This document shows, piece after piece, positions 20,140 through 27,908 of a DNA stretch of 64,000 nt. The position numbers and the translations under genes are program-made. Each line of letters begins with the position of its first letter. Position 1 is the first letter of the stretch. The DNA comes from Rhodanobacter sp. FDAARGOS 1247 (lineage in GTDB: Bacteria; Pseudomonadota; Gammaproteobacteria; Xanthomonadales; Rhodanobacteraceae), in assembly GCF_016889805.1 (NCBI RefSeq), contig NZ_CP069535.1, positions 2,790,001 to 2,854,000 on the forward strand. The letters are read 5' to 3'. Under the pieces are notes generated by a model. That model was not told the origin of the DNA, made no database searches, and was given only the letters and a program-made list of their open reading frames with translations.

Positions 20140-21614
20140 ACGACGGTACTTCCGCGAACTCCAAACCGGCGCTGTCGTTCTGGCAGATCTGGAACATGTG
20201 CTTCGGCTTCCTCGGCCTGCAGTTCGGCTTCGCGCTGCAGAACGCGAACGTCAGCCGGATCTTCCAGACCCTGGGCGCCGACCTCAACGACATCCCCGCG
20301 CTGTGGATCGCCGCGCCGCTGACCGGGCTGATCGTGCAGCCGATCATCGGCCACTTCTCCGACCGCACCTGGAACCGGCTGGGCCGGCGCCGCCCCTACT
20401 TCCTGGCCGGCGCGGTGTTCGCCTCGCTGGCCCTCTTGTGGATGCCGAACGCGCCGGTGCTGTGGATGGCCGCCGGCCTGCTGTGGATTCTGGACGCCTC
20501 GATCAACGTGTCGATGGAGCCGTTCCGCGCCTTCGTGGGCGACCAGTTGCCGACCCGCCAGCGGCCCTCCGGCTACGCGATGCAGAGCTTCTTCATCGGC
20601 GTGGGCGCGGTGGTGGCCTCGGCGTTGCCGTGGATACTGGCGCAATTCGGCGTGGCCAACGTGGCGCCGGACGGCGGCATTCCCGACACGGTGAAATATG
20701 CCTTCTACGCCGGTGGCGCGGTGCTGCTGGGCGCGGTGCTGTGGACTATCTTCAGCACCCGCGAATACCCGCCGGACCGGCTGCAGTCGTTCAGCGACAG
20801 CGTGGCCGAACCGCCGGCGGTGGACGTGTCGCAGGCCTGGCGCTGGGGCGTGCTGCTGCTGGTGGTCGGCGTCGCGGTGCTGTTCGCGATCCAGCATTTC
20901 GCGCTGGAGAAAGAGGTCTACGTGCTGGGCGGCGGGCTGCTCGTGTTCGGCCTGCTGTTCGTCTGGCTCAGCTTCAGCCGCGGCCGCGGCATGCTGCGCG
21001 AGGTGATGGGCGACCTCTACGGCATGCCCGTCTCGATGCGGCAACTGGCGTGGGTGCAACTGTTCTCGTGGTTCGCGCTGTTCGCGATGTGGATCTACAC
21101 CACCGCGAGCGTGACCGAGACCATCTACGGCACCACCGACGTGCACTCGGCCCTGTACAACGAGGGCGCCAACTGGGTCGGCGTGCTGTTCGCCGCCTAC
21201 AACGGCTTCGCCGCCGTGGCCGCGGTGGTGATTCCGCTGATGGTGCGACGCTGGGGCCTGCGCATCAGCCACCTGATCAACCTGTGCCTGGGCGGCGCCG
21301 GCCTGCTGTCGTTCCTGCTGATCCGCGACCCGGTATGGCTGCTGGCCTCGATGGTCGGCGTGGGCTTCGCCTGGGCCTCGATCCTGTCGCTGCCCTATGC
21401 GCTGCTGTCGGACAACCTGCCCGCGGGGAAGATGGGCGTCTACATGGGCATCTTCAATTTCTTCATCGTGATCCCGCAGCTGCTCGCCGCCAGCGTGCTC
21501 GGCCTGCTGCTGCGGCTGTGCTTCCACAACCAGCCGATCTGGGCGCTGGCACTGGGCGGCGCCTGCCTGCTGGTCGCCGGCCTGTTCACCCTGCGCGTGC
21601 GCGAGCCCGGCTAG
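20136..21614 (+). CDS. Inner-membrane sugar permease (MFS/GPH, sucrose-maltose transporter type)
   Basis: 492 residues with about 12 hydrophobic segments. The loop [13 protein letters not shown] between helices 2 and 3 is the MFS/GPH signature (D-R-x-G-R-R), and the [10 protein letters not shown] stretch resembles SUT-type sucrose/maltose proton symporters used by xanthomonads and Caulobacter for disaccharides. It likely moves maltose or maltodextrins from periplasm to cytoplasm after outer-membrane import. The ATG overlaps the stop of the upstream glycosidase (ATGA), indicating translational coupling, and a GH13 gene follows 35 bases later. Confidence 0.88.
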   Translation: MNDGTSANSKPALSFWQIWNMCFGFLGLQFGFALQNANVSRIFQTLGADLNDIPALWIAAPLTGLIVQPIIGHFSDRTWNRLGRRRPYFLAGAVFASLALLWMPNAPVLWMAAGLLWILDASINVSMEPFRAFVGDQLPTRQRPSGYAMQSFFIGVGAVVASALPWILAQFGVANVAPDGGIPDTVKYAFYAGGAVLLGAVLWTIFSTREYPPDRLQSFSDSVAEPPAVDVSQAWRWGVLLLVVGVAVLFAIQHFALEKEVYVLGGGLLVFGLLFVWLSFSRGRGMLREVMGDLYGMPVSMRQLAWVQLFSWFALFAMWIYTTASVTETIYGTTDVHSALYNEGANWVGVLFAAYNGFAAVAAVVIPLMVRRWGLRISHLINLCLGGAGLLSFLLIRDPVWLLASMVGVGFAWASILSLPYALLSDNLPAGKMGVYMGIFNFFIVIPQLLAASVLGLLLRLCFHNQPIWALALGGACLLVAGLFTLRVREPG

Positions 21615-21649
21615 CCCAGCCTCGCCAACGCCATCACCGGAACGACGAG

Positions 21650-23332
21650 ATGATCCGCACCACCGTACTGGCGCTTGCCACGCTCACCCTGCTCTGCGGC
21701 AGCGCGCACGCCGCGACCACCACGCCCGAATTCGTCGGCACCGACGCGCCGATGGCGTCCAACGCGATCTACTTCGTGATGACCGACCGCTTCGTCAACG
21801 GCGATCCGTCCAACGACCAGCGCGACCAGGGCGGCGCGCACCCCACCTTCGACGTCCCGGTGGCCGGCGCGCCGAAGGGCGAAAGCGCGAACATCGGCTA
21901 CCTCGGCGGCGACTTCCGGGGCGTGCTGGACAACGCCGCCTACATCCGCGGCATGGGCTTCGGCGCGGTGTGGATCACCCCGATCGCGGACAACCCCGAC
22001 GAAGCTTTCACCGGCGGCGATCCGGTGAGCTGGGGTTCCAAGTTCACCGACCGCGGCAAGACCGGCTTCCACGGCTACTGGGGCGTCAACTTCTACAAGC
22101 TCGACGAGCACCTGCCCAGCAAGAACCTCGACTTCCGCCAGTTCACCACGGCGATGCGGGCGCAGGGCCTGAAGACCGTGCTCGACATCGTGGCCAACCA
22201 CGGCTCGCCCGCCTTCAGCATGCCGCAGGCGCAACCGATGTTCGGCCAGATCTACGACAAGGACGGCAAGCTCGTCGCCGACCAGCAGAACCTGCCGCCG
22301 TACAGGCTCGATCCCGTGCGCAACCCGCTGCATCGCTTCTACCACGCCTACGACGACCTGGTTCAGCTGTCCAACAACGACGACCGGAACCCGGCCGTGC
22401 TCGACTACTTCGCGGGCGCGTACAACCAGTGGGCCGATCAGGGCGCCGACGCGTTCCGCATCGACACCATCAGCCACATGTCCACCACCTTCTGGAAACA
22501 GTTCGCCGCGCGCATCCGGGCGAAGCATCCCGGCTTCTTCATGTTCGGCGAAGCGTTCGACTACAGCCCCGACAACATCGGCCAGTACACCTGGCCCGAA
22601 AACGGCGGCATCAGCGTGCTCGACTTCCCGCTGCGCGGGCGCATCGCCGATGTGTTCGAGCACCCCGGCAGCGACTACGCGCAACTGCTCGACCGCCTCT
22701 ACCTCACCAACGGCCCGTACCAGAACCCGTACGAACTGGTCACCTTCTACGACAACCACGACATGGCGCGCCTGGCCGCTAGCGACAACGGCTTCATCGA
22801 CGCCAACAACTGGCTGTTCACCGCCCGCGGCATCCCGGCGATCTACTACGGCTCCGAAACCGGCTTCGAGCGCGGCAAGGCCGAACACCAGGGCAACCGC
22901 AACTACTACGGCCAGCAACGCATCGACGCCGCACCGAAAAGCCCGATCTATCGCCAGCTCAAGCGCATCGCGCAGTTGCGCGAAAAGACCCCGGCACTGC
23001 AACGCGGCCTGATGCTGCCGCTGCACTTCGCCGGCAACCAGGCGGCGTTCTACCGCGTGTACCAGAAAGGCGATGTACACCAGATCGCGCTGGTGCTGCT
23101 CAACAAGGGTGACGCTGTCGCATCGTTTGACGTTGGCGATTATCTGCAAGCTGGCCGCTGGACATCCGCGTTCGGCGACAAGGCAGTCGACGTCGGCACC
23201 GGCGGAAAACTGCACGCGACGGTGGCAGCACATGACGTGCAGGTCTATCTGCTCGATGCCCTCGCCACCCGCCCCGACCTGATTGCCGAACTGACCCGAC
23301 TCACCCGCGAGCGCGGACATCCGCCCCATTGA
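21650..23332 (+). CDS. Secreted GH13 alpha-amylase / maltogenic-type enzyme
   Basis: 560 residues from the ATG at 21650, chosen because a signal peptide follows (VLALATLTLLCGSAHA). The frame stays open far upstream through the permease, but that is a shadow. GH13 motifs: IVANHGS (region I), AFRIDTI with nucleophile Asp272, MFGEAF with acid/base Glu301, and FYDNHDM with Asp371. The VMTDRFVNGD start of the barrel resembles cyclodextrin glucanotransferase and maltogenic amylase relatives. It is the third GH13 of the locus and last gene of the glycosidase-permease operon, so it probably trims imported alpha-glucans in the periplasm. Confidence 0.9.
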   Translation: MIRTTVLALATLTLLCGSAHAATTTPEFVGTDAPMASNAIYFVMTDRFVNGDPSNDQRDQGGAHPTFDVPVAGAPKGESANIGYLGGDFRGVLDNAAYIRGMGFGAVWITPIADNPDEAFTGGDPVSWGSKFTDRGKTGFHGYWGVNFYKLDEHLPSKNLDFRQFTTAMRAQGLKTVLDIVANHGSPAFSMPQAQPMFGQIYDKDGKLVADQQNLPPYRLDPVRNPLHRFYHAYDDLVQLSNNDDRNPAVLDYFAGAYNQWADQGADAFRIDTISHMSTTFWKQFAARIRAKHPGFFMFGEAFDYSPDNIGQYTWPENGGISVLDFPLRGRIADVFEHPGSDYAQLLDRLYLTNGPYQNPYELVTFYDNHDMARLAASDNGFIDANNWLFTARGIPAIYYGSETGFERGKAEHQGNRNYYGQQRIDAAPKSPIYRQLKRIAQLREKTPALQRGLMLPLHFAGNQAAFYRVYQKGDVHQIALVLLNKGDAVASFDVGDYLQAGRWTSAFGDKAVDVGTGGKLHATVAAHDVQVYLLDALATRPDLIAELTRLTRERGHPPH

Positions 23333-23673
23333 ACCATCCGGGTCGAGCCGGGCAGACCAACACGCAGGTCGCACGCCGCCACGCATCAGCTTGCAGCACG
23401 CCCTCGAGCAGCCCGCGGATATCGTTTCGCGGCCGATCCAGCCACTGCGCCATTCCCGCCGCCGTTACACCCTCACTTCCGCCCGGTAACTCATACACCC
23501 TCAAAAGTCGCTGATAACAACGGCAGGACGCAGCCGCACCAGCGAAGCCACCGCTATCCAAACCCATGATCCGGTGCAGGAATTCATCGCTTGAACGACC
23601 AGTCACCGAACTGCATACTCGATGCAAGACCCCACTTTTGGGGTCTACTTAGCGTTAGCCAGCAAGGGACTTC
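23333..23673. other. Boundary between glycan locus and integron cassette array
   Basis: 341 bases with no supported gene. A weak minus-strand frame (23301-23627) has no recognisable domain and is not an integrase. Near the right end a perfect 8-bp hairpin lies at 23627-23646, followed by a GTTAGCC core site at 23654-23660. This is where an attI site and a divergent intI gene would be expected, but no intI is visible. Confidence 0.6.
23627..23660 (+). other. Candidate attI-like or degenerate attC site at the array start
   Basis: Inverted repeat AGACCCCA/TGGGGTCT (loop CTTT) at 23627-23646, then TTAGCGTTAGCC ending in the integron core GTTAGCC. Only the last dozen bases match the attC sites further on, as expected for an attI or a decayed attC. 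The first cassette gene starts 13 bases later. Confidence 0.45.
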
Positions 23674-24258
23674 ATGGCAATCAACAGGGCAAGCACTCTC
23701 ATCCACTGGAACTTCTTCATCGCACTGGAGGAAGACTTGGATCGGCTTGCTCGCTATGTTGACCTTTCTGGCCAGAATGACGAGACCTTCTCCATCGAGA
23801 TTGCTCGCTTATTCTTAAGCGCCAGCGCCGAGGTTGATGTTGTTCTCAAGCAGCTCGCTGTTAAGCACAACGCTGCGTCTACCGCCGCGAGTATCAACGC
23901 GTATTTCTCGGAAATTACCCAGCATTGTCCAAATTTTGTCGGGTTCACCGTTCTCGTTCCGCGTTTTGGGCTAACGCTCAATCCTTGGATCAATTGGACA
24001 GCAAACACGCCACCAATCTGGTGGCAAGATCACAACAAAGTTAAGCATCACCGGCACAACCACTTCGATAGAGCTACGGTCAAAAATTGCCTCAATTCGG
24101 TGGCTGCCCTCTTCGTAAGCGTGATTCATCTCTACGCCGAAGAAGCTGCGCACGGCGAGCTTCTATCTCTACCTCGCCTGTTCAATGTGGGTGACGCTCA
24201 TTTTGGCGGCACTCAAATGGGGCGTTTTGGCCACAGCTTTGTTTACAATGTTTCGTAG
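23674..24258 (+). CDS. Cassette 1: hypothetical protein, HEPN-like
   Basis: 194 residues, mostly helical by appearance. No firm family, but the C-terminal half (WWQDHNKVKHHR then FDRATVKNCLNSVAALFV) resembles HEPN/DUF4145-type helical domains, where an N-K-x-K-H or R-x4-6-H element forms an RNase-like or decayed active site. HEPN proteins often act in toxin-antitoxin and phage-defence systems; that role here is inference. AAGGGA lies 5 bases before the ATG. The gene starts 13 bases after a GTTAGCC core and its TAG stop is just before the attC at 24260, so it fills one cassette. Confidence 0.75.
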   Translation: MAINRASTLIHWNFFIALEEDLDRLARYVDLSGQNDETFSIEIARLFLSASAEVDVVLKQLAVKHNAASTAASINAYFSEITQHCPNFVGFTVLVPRFGLTLNPWINWTANTPPIWWQDHNKVKHHRHNHFDRATVKNCLNSVAALFVSVIHLYAEEAAHGELLSLPRLFNVGDAHFGGTQMGRFGHSFVYNVS

Positions 24259-24259
24259 C

Positions 24260-24316
24260 GGCTAACAACTCGTTCAAGGCGGACGACTTCGCCGCCACTT
24301 AACTCCAGCGTTAGCC
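24260..24316 (+). repeat. attC site 1
   Basis: 57 bases from GGCTAAC to the core GTTAGCC, with central TTCAAGGCGGACGACTTCGC and CGCCGCCACTTAACTCCAGC. Ends are complementary and the middle folds on itself, as required for the single-stranded attC hairpin used by integron integrases. Confidence 0.85.
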
Positions 24317-24331
24317 TCTCGGGGAGCATCA

Positions 24332-24895
24332 ATGCATACGTGGCAGAACGTTCAATCTATGCATGCTAAAGAATTCACCTGTGGATTCTGCGGGCGAGCA
24401 GTGGCCTCGGACAGAGGCTATTTTACTGGTCAAATGCCCCAAGCTTTTATTTACATCTGCCCAAACTGCAAGTGTCCATCTTATTTTTTCGATCAAGGAA
24501 AGATACAGGTTCCCGGCGTCACGCCCGGCAATGAAGTCCGTTCAGTGCCGGATGACGTCAACGCCCTGTATCGTGAGGCTCGAAAATGTGTTTCGGTTGG
24601 GGCTAGTACTGCTGCTGTCCTAGCTTGCCGTAAACTGCTTATGAGCATCGCTGTTGCGCAAGGTGCCGATGCCGGCACATCTTTCATCTCATACGTTAAC
24701 TACTTAGCCGAGAAAGGGTTCGTTCCGCCAAACGGACGTGGCTGGGTTGATCACATCCGCAACAAGGGAAATGAAGCAAATCACGAAATCCTGCTCATGT
24801 CCCAAGGTGATGCAGAAGAGCTAATTTTGTTTTCTGAGATGTTACTCAAGTTCATATATGAGTTTCCCGCTCGAGTGCCCGCACCCAACGCTTGA
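24332..24895 (+). CDS. Cassette 2: DUF4145 domain protein with N-terminal zinc-ribbon
   Basis: 187 residues. The N-terminus has two CxxC pairs (CGFCG and CPNCK), forming a probable zinc ribbon. Residues about 70-180 match the DUF4145 pattern: LYREARKCVSVGASTAAVLACRK is split here by key elements REA and ACRKLL, then HIRNKGNEANHE, whose R and H lie in the HEPN-type position. DUF4145 domains occur fused to restriction and defence enzymes and also stand alone; a nucleic-acid-related or defence role is plausible but unproven. GGGGAG precedes the ATG, which is 15 bases after the attC 1 core. The stop touches the short attC 2. Confidence 0.82.
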   Translation: MHTWQNVQSMHAKEFTCGFCGRAVASDRGYFTGQMPQAFIYICPNCKCPSYFFDQGKIQVPGVTPGNEVRSVPDDVNALYREARKCVSVGASTAAVLACRKLLMSIAVAQGADAGTSFISYVNYLAEKGFVPPNGRGWVDHIRNKGNEANHEILLMSQGDAEELILFSEMLLKFIYEFPARVPAPNA

Positions 24896-24948
24896 GGCCT
24901 AGCGTAGGAACACTCCGGCTTCGCCGCCGCTTAACTCCAGCGTTAGCG
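24896..24948 (+). repeat. attC site 2 (left arm degenerate)
   Basis: 53 bases; the right part (CTTCGCCGCCGCTTAACTCC then AGCGTTAGCG) matches the other sites, but the left part (CCTAGCGTAGGAACACTCCGG) lacks the TTCAAGG element. It may have been rearranged and may recombine poorly. Confidence 0.7.
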
Positions 24949-24954
24949 CTCAAG

Positions 24955-25326
24955 ATGAACTTTCCCGAATATTGGCAGGCCTTCGTTAGTGCCCACGAGC
25001 TTGTTGGGGCGTCGGCTTGCGTCGACGAGGAGCACGACCTCTCGGGTATGGGTGTAGAGCTCACTTTCCTAACGGAGCTGCAAGCACACGAAGAACTCAC
25101 TCTTTGTTGGCCTGGTATCGGCGTGGCTGCTGACGGTTACATGCCCGTTGCGTGGTGTTCTGAGGGTAGTGGCGACTACTACTACATCAACAGCAGCGAC
25201 GGTGCCAACGGACCGCTTTACCGCATCTACCATGACTCGGTCGATCCGCAAGGTTATGATCCGGAAGAAGCCGTAGCCAAGGTCTTCGAGAACTACGAGA
25301 CGATTCTTGACTATGTTGAGCGCTAA
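24955..25326 (+). CDS. Cassette 3: SMI1/KNR4 (SUKH)-like protein
   Basis: 123 residues from the ATG at 24955, 6 bases after the attC 2 core. The C-terminal half (PVAW, GSGDYYYIN, GPLYRIYHD, then a VFENYETILDYV helix) resembles SUKH superfamily proteins, which include immunity proteins that neutralise contact-dependent and polymorphic nuclease toxins. No partner toxin is seen nearby, so it could be an orphan immunity gene, a common type of integron cargo. The TAA stop lies inside the left core of attC 3 (CGCTAAC). Assignment rests on pattern only. Confidence 0.75.
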   Translation: MNFPEYWQAFVSAHELVGASACVDEEHDLSGMGVELTFLTELQAHEELTLCWPGIGVAADGYMPVAWCSEGSGDYYYINSSDGANGPLYRIYHDSVDPQGYDPEEAVAKVFENYETILDYVER

Positions 25327-25377
25327 CAACTCGTTCAAGGCGGACGGCTGCGCCGCCGCTTAACTCCAGCGTTAGGC
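25322..25377 (+). repeat. attC site 3
   Basis: 56 bases from GCTAACAACTCGTTC to the core GTTAGGC. It is almost identical to attC 1 (the first 26 bases match exactly), showing the two belong to one array family. Confidence 0.85.
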
Positions 25378-25381
25378 GACT

Positions 25382-25759
25382 ATGCAAACTAATCGCATGC
25401 CAAGCCCTCAGTACCTGATAGCTCACGCCTGCTTTGGTTGCCACAAGAGCTTCAAGGTGGCCCCGCGCCAAGACGGCACTCCCATCTGTCCAAACTGTGG
25501 CGGCCAGCTGCACCAGATGGGCCGATCGTTCAGGGCTCCGCCAGCCAAGGATGCCGAGCAATGGGCAAAAGTGCAGGCGTTGTACAACGCTGGCTGTCGC
25601 TTTTTTACCTATCGCAGCACATCGGGTCCTCCGCTACCGGCTAAGCTTTCCGAGGTCGCGTCCTTCATTCAAGACAACCCGACGCATCCACTTCGCGTAG
25701 CGGCGCCTAACATCTCGTTCGAGGCGGACGGCTCCGCCGCCGCTCAATTCCAGCCTTAG
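25382..25759 (+). CDS. Cassette 4: zinc-ribbon protein of unknown function
   Basis: 125 residues. Two CxxC pairs (CFGCHK near residue 18 and CPNCGG near 39) form a probable zinc ribbon; the middle part (EQWAKVQALYNAGCRFF) is helical. The ATG is 4 bases after the attC 3 core. The reading frame runs straight into attC 4, so the last 16 or so residues (PNISFEADGSAAAQFQP) are encoded by the recombination site itself and the TAG stop is formed by the TTAG of its core. This means either the native C-terminus was lost on cassette exchange or the tail is normal for the gene. Confidence 0.75.
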   Translation: MQTNRMPSPQYLIAHACFGCHKSFKVAPRQDGTPICPNCGGQLHQMGRSFRAPPAKDAEQWAKVQALYNAGCRFFTYRSTSGPPLPAKLSEVASFIQDNPTHPLRVAAPNISFEADGSAAAQFQP

Positions 25760-25761
25760 GC
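25705..25761 (+). repeat. attC site 4 with altered core
   Basis: 57 bases from GCCTAAC to CTTAGGC. The right core begins C rather than the invariant G of GTTRRRY, at the strand-exchange position, so this site may be inactive. The middle (TTCGAGGCGGACGGCTCCGC) matches the family. Confidence 0.78.
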
Positions 25762-25763
25762 CC

Positions 25764-26138
25764 ATGTTCGCAATTCGATTACTACCAAAGACAGAACGCA
25801 GCCCTTCTGGTGAGAGGCTCGGCGAAATTACGATAGGCACATTTCGCGAGAGTTTCGTGTGTTCGTCAGGCAATGATTCGCTCATACACATGGAGCCACG
25901 GTGGCGCAATGCACTTCGTGCTCTGGTCGCAGGCTCCCCGGTAGCAGTGTTACAGCATGATCCACGCTTCGCATGGATCGTTTACCGTGAAGGCAGAGAA
26001 TGTTACGTTCAACAGAAGCTGTCCTTGGATGGCACGTTCTCTGATGCATTACCTCGTGAAACGATCAGCCCTGAAGGAGATCGTGTCAGCGAATGGGACA
26101 TTGCTTTGGCCGCCATCGAGCACTTCGTTGGGACCTAA
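25764..26138 (+). CDS. Cassette 5: hypothetical protein
   Basis: 124 residues with no family I recognise. It starts as MFAIRLLPKTERSP and contains several aromatic/charged strands (FAWIVYREGRECYVQQK) suggesting a small alpha/beta fold. The ATG is only 2 bases after the attC 4 core, leaving almost no leader, and the TAA stop lies in the left core of attC 5 (CCTAATC). GC is lower than the chromosome and direction matches all other cassettes. Confidence 0.7.
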   Translation: MFAIRLLPKTERSPSGERLGEITIGTFRESFVCSSGNDSLIHMEPRWRNALRALVAGSPVAVLQHDPRFAWIVYREGRECYVQQKLSLDGTFSDALPRETISPEGDRVSEWDIALAAIEHFVGT

Positions 26139-26189
26139 TCACTGGTTCAAGGTGGACGGCTTCGCCGCCGCTCAACTCCTGCGTTAGAC
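26134..26189 (+). repeat. attC site 5
   Basis: 56 bases from CCTAATC to the core GTTAGAC. The segments GGTTCAAGGTGGACGGCTTC and CGCCGCCGCTCAACTCCTGC match the family with a few changes. It is the last attC that can be recognised; none was found after the following genes. Confidence 0.82.
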
Positions 26190-26204
26190 CGCTCGAGAGC
26201 CATC

Positions 26205-26537
26205 ATGGGACTCACAGAAACGCAAAGAATCGCCATCCTGTCGGCATACGCCATTATCACGGCGTACTACCTTCTTTGCCTCTACGCAGCCTGGCTGCGC
26301 CCATCGCTGCGCCGCTACCGCTTACTGAGGCCTTGGTGGCGCGGTGGCGTCACTGCTTCACGTGGCGGAGTCACAGCCCAAGCTGCATTCGCGTTTTCGC
26401 TCTCGCTGTTCGGCACAACGAAAATGTTTGATTTGTGGTGGCAGTCGGGCGCAAAGATAGTTTTCATGCTTTCAATTGCAGCCCTCCTTGTTGCTTTGTT
26501 TGCAGATCATGGAGAGCATGCAGATGGCGACCGGTGA
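26205..26537 (+). CDS. Cassette 6: small membrane protein
   Basis: 110 residues with three predicted membrane segments (about residues 9-31, 58-75 and 82-102) and a basic loop between the first two. No family recognised. The start is 15 bases after the attC 5 core with a GAGAG motif before it. Its 3' end overlaps the next frame by 14 bases, which would couple their translation. No attC follows, so the distal end of this cassette seems lost. Confidence 0.65.
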   Translation: MGLTETQRIAILSAYAIITAYYLLCLYAAWLRPSLRRYRLLRPWWRGGVTASRGGVTAQAAFAFSLSLFGTTKMFDLWWQSGAKIVFMLSIAALLVALFADHGEHADGDR

Positions 26538-26877
26538 GCGGTCCAAGGCCTACAGGCGAACCCGCCAAAACTATGATTCAGCCCTTCTTGTAGTCGCATC
26601 GGTTGTGCGGTCGTGGGACCCATGTTCGCTCATCGGCTCAGGCGCACCGCCTGACGAGTTCGATGCCGAGATCGCCACAGTGGTTGCCCATATTCCTTGC
26701 ATCTCGGATGCCGCTTCGGCTGCCGCCGCCTTGTCGTCAGTCTTCTCGGCATCGTTTGAGTCGAGCTTGTTTTCCCCTGCTCGGTGCGCGGCTCCAGCGG
26801 ACGGGGAAACCGGCTTGCCTGCCGACTCCGCCATCCGGAAACCATGCTTCCAAGGGAGCGCCCGGGAGCAGGGATGA
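26524..26877 (+). CDS. DUF1871-like protein, probably 3'-truncated
   Basis: 117 residues from the ATG at 26524 (GGAGAG upstream). The segment SWDPCSLIG then PPDEFDAEI matches the W-D-P...P-P-D-E-[FY]-D-x-E pattern of small bacterial DUF1871-type proteins, followed by an AAALSSVF helix. After residue 80 or so the sequence turns into low-complexity, high-GC-like residues (PARCAAPADGETG) that do not fit the family, suggesting that the natural 3' end and attC were deleted when the array was joined to the chromosome. Domain match is by eye only. Confidence 0.5.
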   Translation: MATGERSKAYRRTRQNYDSALLVVASVVRSWDPCSLIGSGAPPDEFDAEIATVVAHIPCISDAASAAAALSSVFSASFESSLFSPARCAAPADGETGLPADSAIRKPCFQGSAREQG

Positions 26878-26947
26878 TGCATGATGCGATCCGGAACCTT
26901 GGACCGAGCGTTTTTCACCCGCCATTCCAACGCGATGTGAGGACGAT

Positions 26948-27823
26948 ATGCTCAGACGCGATTTCCTGAAGACGGCCGTGGCTTCCGCAGCGCTGGCGGC
27001 GGCGCTCCGCATTCAAGCCAGCGAGACTCCCGCCATGTCGAAAGGCAATTTTGCCGACGTCGATGGCCAGCACATCTTTTACAGCGTGCATGGCGCCGGC
27101 AAGCCACTCGTTCTTCTCCACGGCGGCATCGACCCCGACAGCTTCGGCAGCAATCTGGCCGCGCTGGCCAAAGGCCGGCGGGTGATCGCGCCCCATCTTC
27201 AGGCGCACGGGCGTACGCCGGACACCGACCGGTCACTGCGCAGCGAAACGCTGGGCGACGACATCGCTGCCCTGATCGGCCATCTGAAGCTCGGCAAGGC
27301 TGACATCATGGGTTATTCGCTGGGCGCCAGCGTCGCCCTGCAGACCGCGATCCGCCATCCGGATGTGGTCGACCGGCTCGTGCTCGTGTCCGCGGCGATG
27401 AAGCAGGACGGCTTCTACCCGGAGGGGGTGGAAGCCTTCAGGCAGCTCGAAGCCAACGCCGCCACGTACGGTCCCGGCGTCAAGGCATCGCCGTTGGGAC
27501 AGACCTATCCCGACGTCGACTGGACAAATCTGTTCCGCAAGGTCGGCGACCTGACCAAACGCCCCTTCGACTGGAGCGCCGACGTCGCCCGGATCAAGGC
27601 ACGCACACTGCTGGTCTTTGCCGACGCTGACGCCATCCGGCCCGGGCACATGGTCGACTTCTGGAAAGCCCTGGGGGGCGGCCAGCGCGATGCCGGGGTC
27701 GACGGCTCCCTGCGACCCGCGAACCAGCTCGCCATTCTGCCGAACACCACCCACTACACACTCGCCGTCGATCCGATGCTGCCGGCGATCGTCGACCGCC
27801 TCCTTGTGCCAGGCGCTGGCTGA
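26948..27823 (+). CDS. Tat-exported alpha/beta hydrolase
   Basis: 291 residues. The N-terminus MLRRDFLKTAVASAALAAAL is a twin-arginine signal (RRDFLK) with cleavage near IQASE. The body is a canonical alpha/beta hydrolase: oxyanion HGG in LLHGG, nucleophile Ser in GYSLGAS, acidic residue in FADADAI and catalytic His in NTTHYT. Substrate cannot be told; relatives include esterases, epoxide hydrolases and haloperoxidase-like enzymes. GAGGACG precedes the ATG. It begins 70 bases after the end of the cassette array and has typical chromosomal GC, marking the array's right border. Confidence 0.88.
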   Translation: MLRRDFLKTAVASAALAAALRIQASETPAMSKGNFADVDGQHIFYSVHGAGKPLVLLHGGIDPDSFGSNLAALAKGRRVIAPHLQAHGRTPDTDRSLRSETLGDDIAALIGHLKLGKADIMGYSLGASVALQTAIRHPDVVDRLVLVSAAMKQDGFYPEGVEAFRQLEANAATYGPGVKASPLGQTYPDVDWTNLFRKVGDLTKRPFDWSADVARIKARTLLVFADADAIRPGHMVDFWKALGGGQRDAGVDGSLRPANQLAILPNTTHYTLAVDPMLPAIVDRLLVPGAG

Positions 27824-27908
27824 TCATGGCGCGACCCGGGCACATGGTGAGCGGCGGCGACGTGGCGAACTCCCCTCGCCTACCGCGACGCGGCGAGGAC
27901 GTCGGCAC

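Larger units (their letters stand above)
23654..26877 (+). mobile_element. Integron gene-cassette array lacking an integrase gene (CALIN-like)
   Basis: Six to seven small plus-strand genes, visibly lower in GC than either flank, are separated by five related 52-57-base elements ending in GTTRRRY-type cores. The elements share the segments TTCAAGGCGGACG and CGCCGCCGCTTAACTCCAG and have complementary ends (GCTAAC / GTTAGC), the hallmarks of attC recombination sites. Start codons follow the cores by 2-15 bases and several stop codons fall in or beside the left core, as in typical cassettes. No integrase gene is visible on either side within the window. Confidence 0.85.

Noticed and set aside
23301..23627. 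Minus-strand frame left of the cassette array as a possible integrase remnant
   Set aside because: The 108-residue translation has none of the tyrosine-recombinase boxes (R...HxxR...Y) and no start signal; it is more likely spurious.
24260..26189. attC elements as ordinary REP or ERIC repeats
   Set aside because: They lie exactly between successive same-strand genes, end in the GTTRRRY core and have the complementary CTAAC/GTTAG ends of attC sites; REP elements would not show this.
26571..26930. Minus-strand frame of 119 residues at the array end
   Set aside because: No recognisable domain, and the opposite strand carries the SWDP...PPDEFD pattern with a plausible start.
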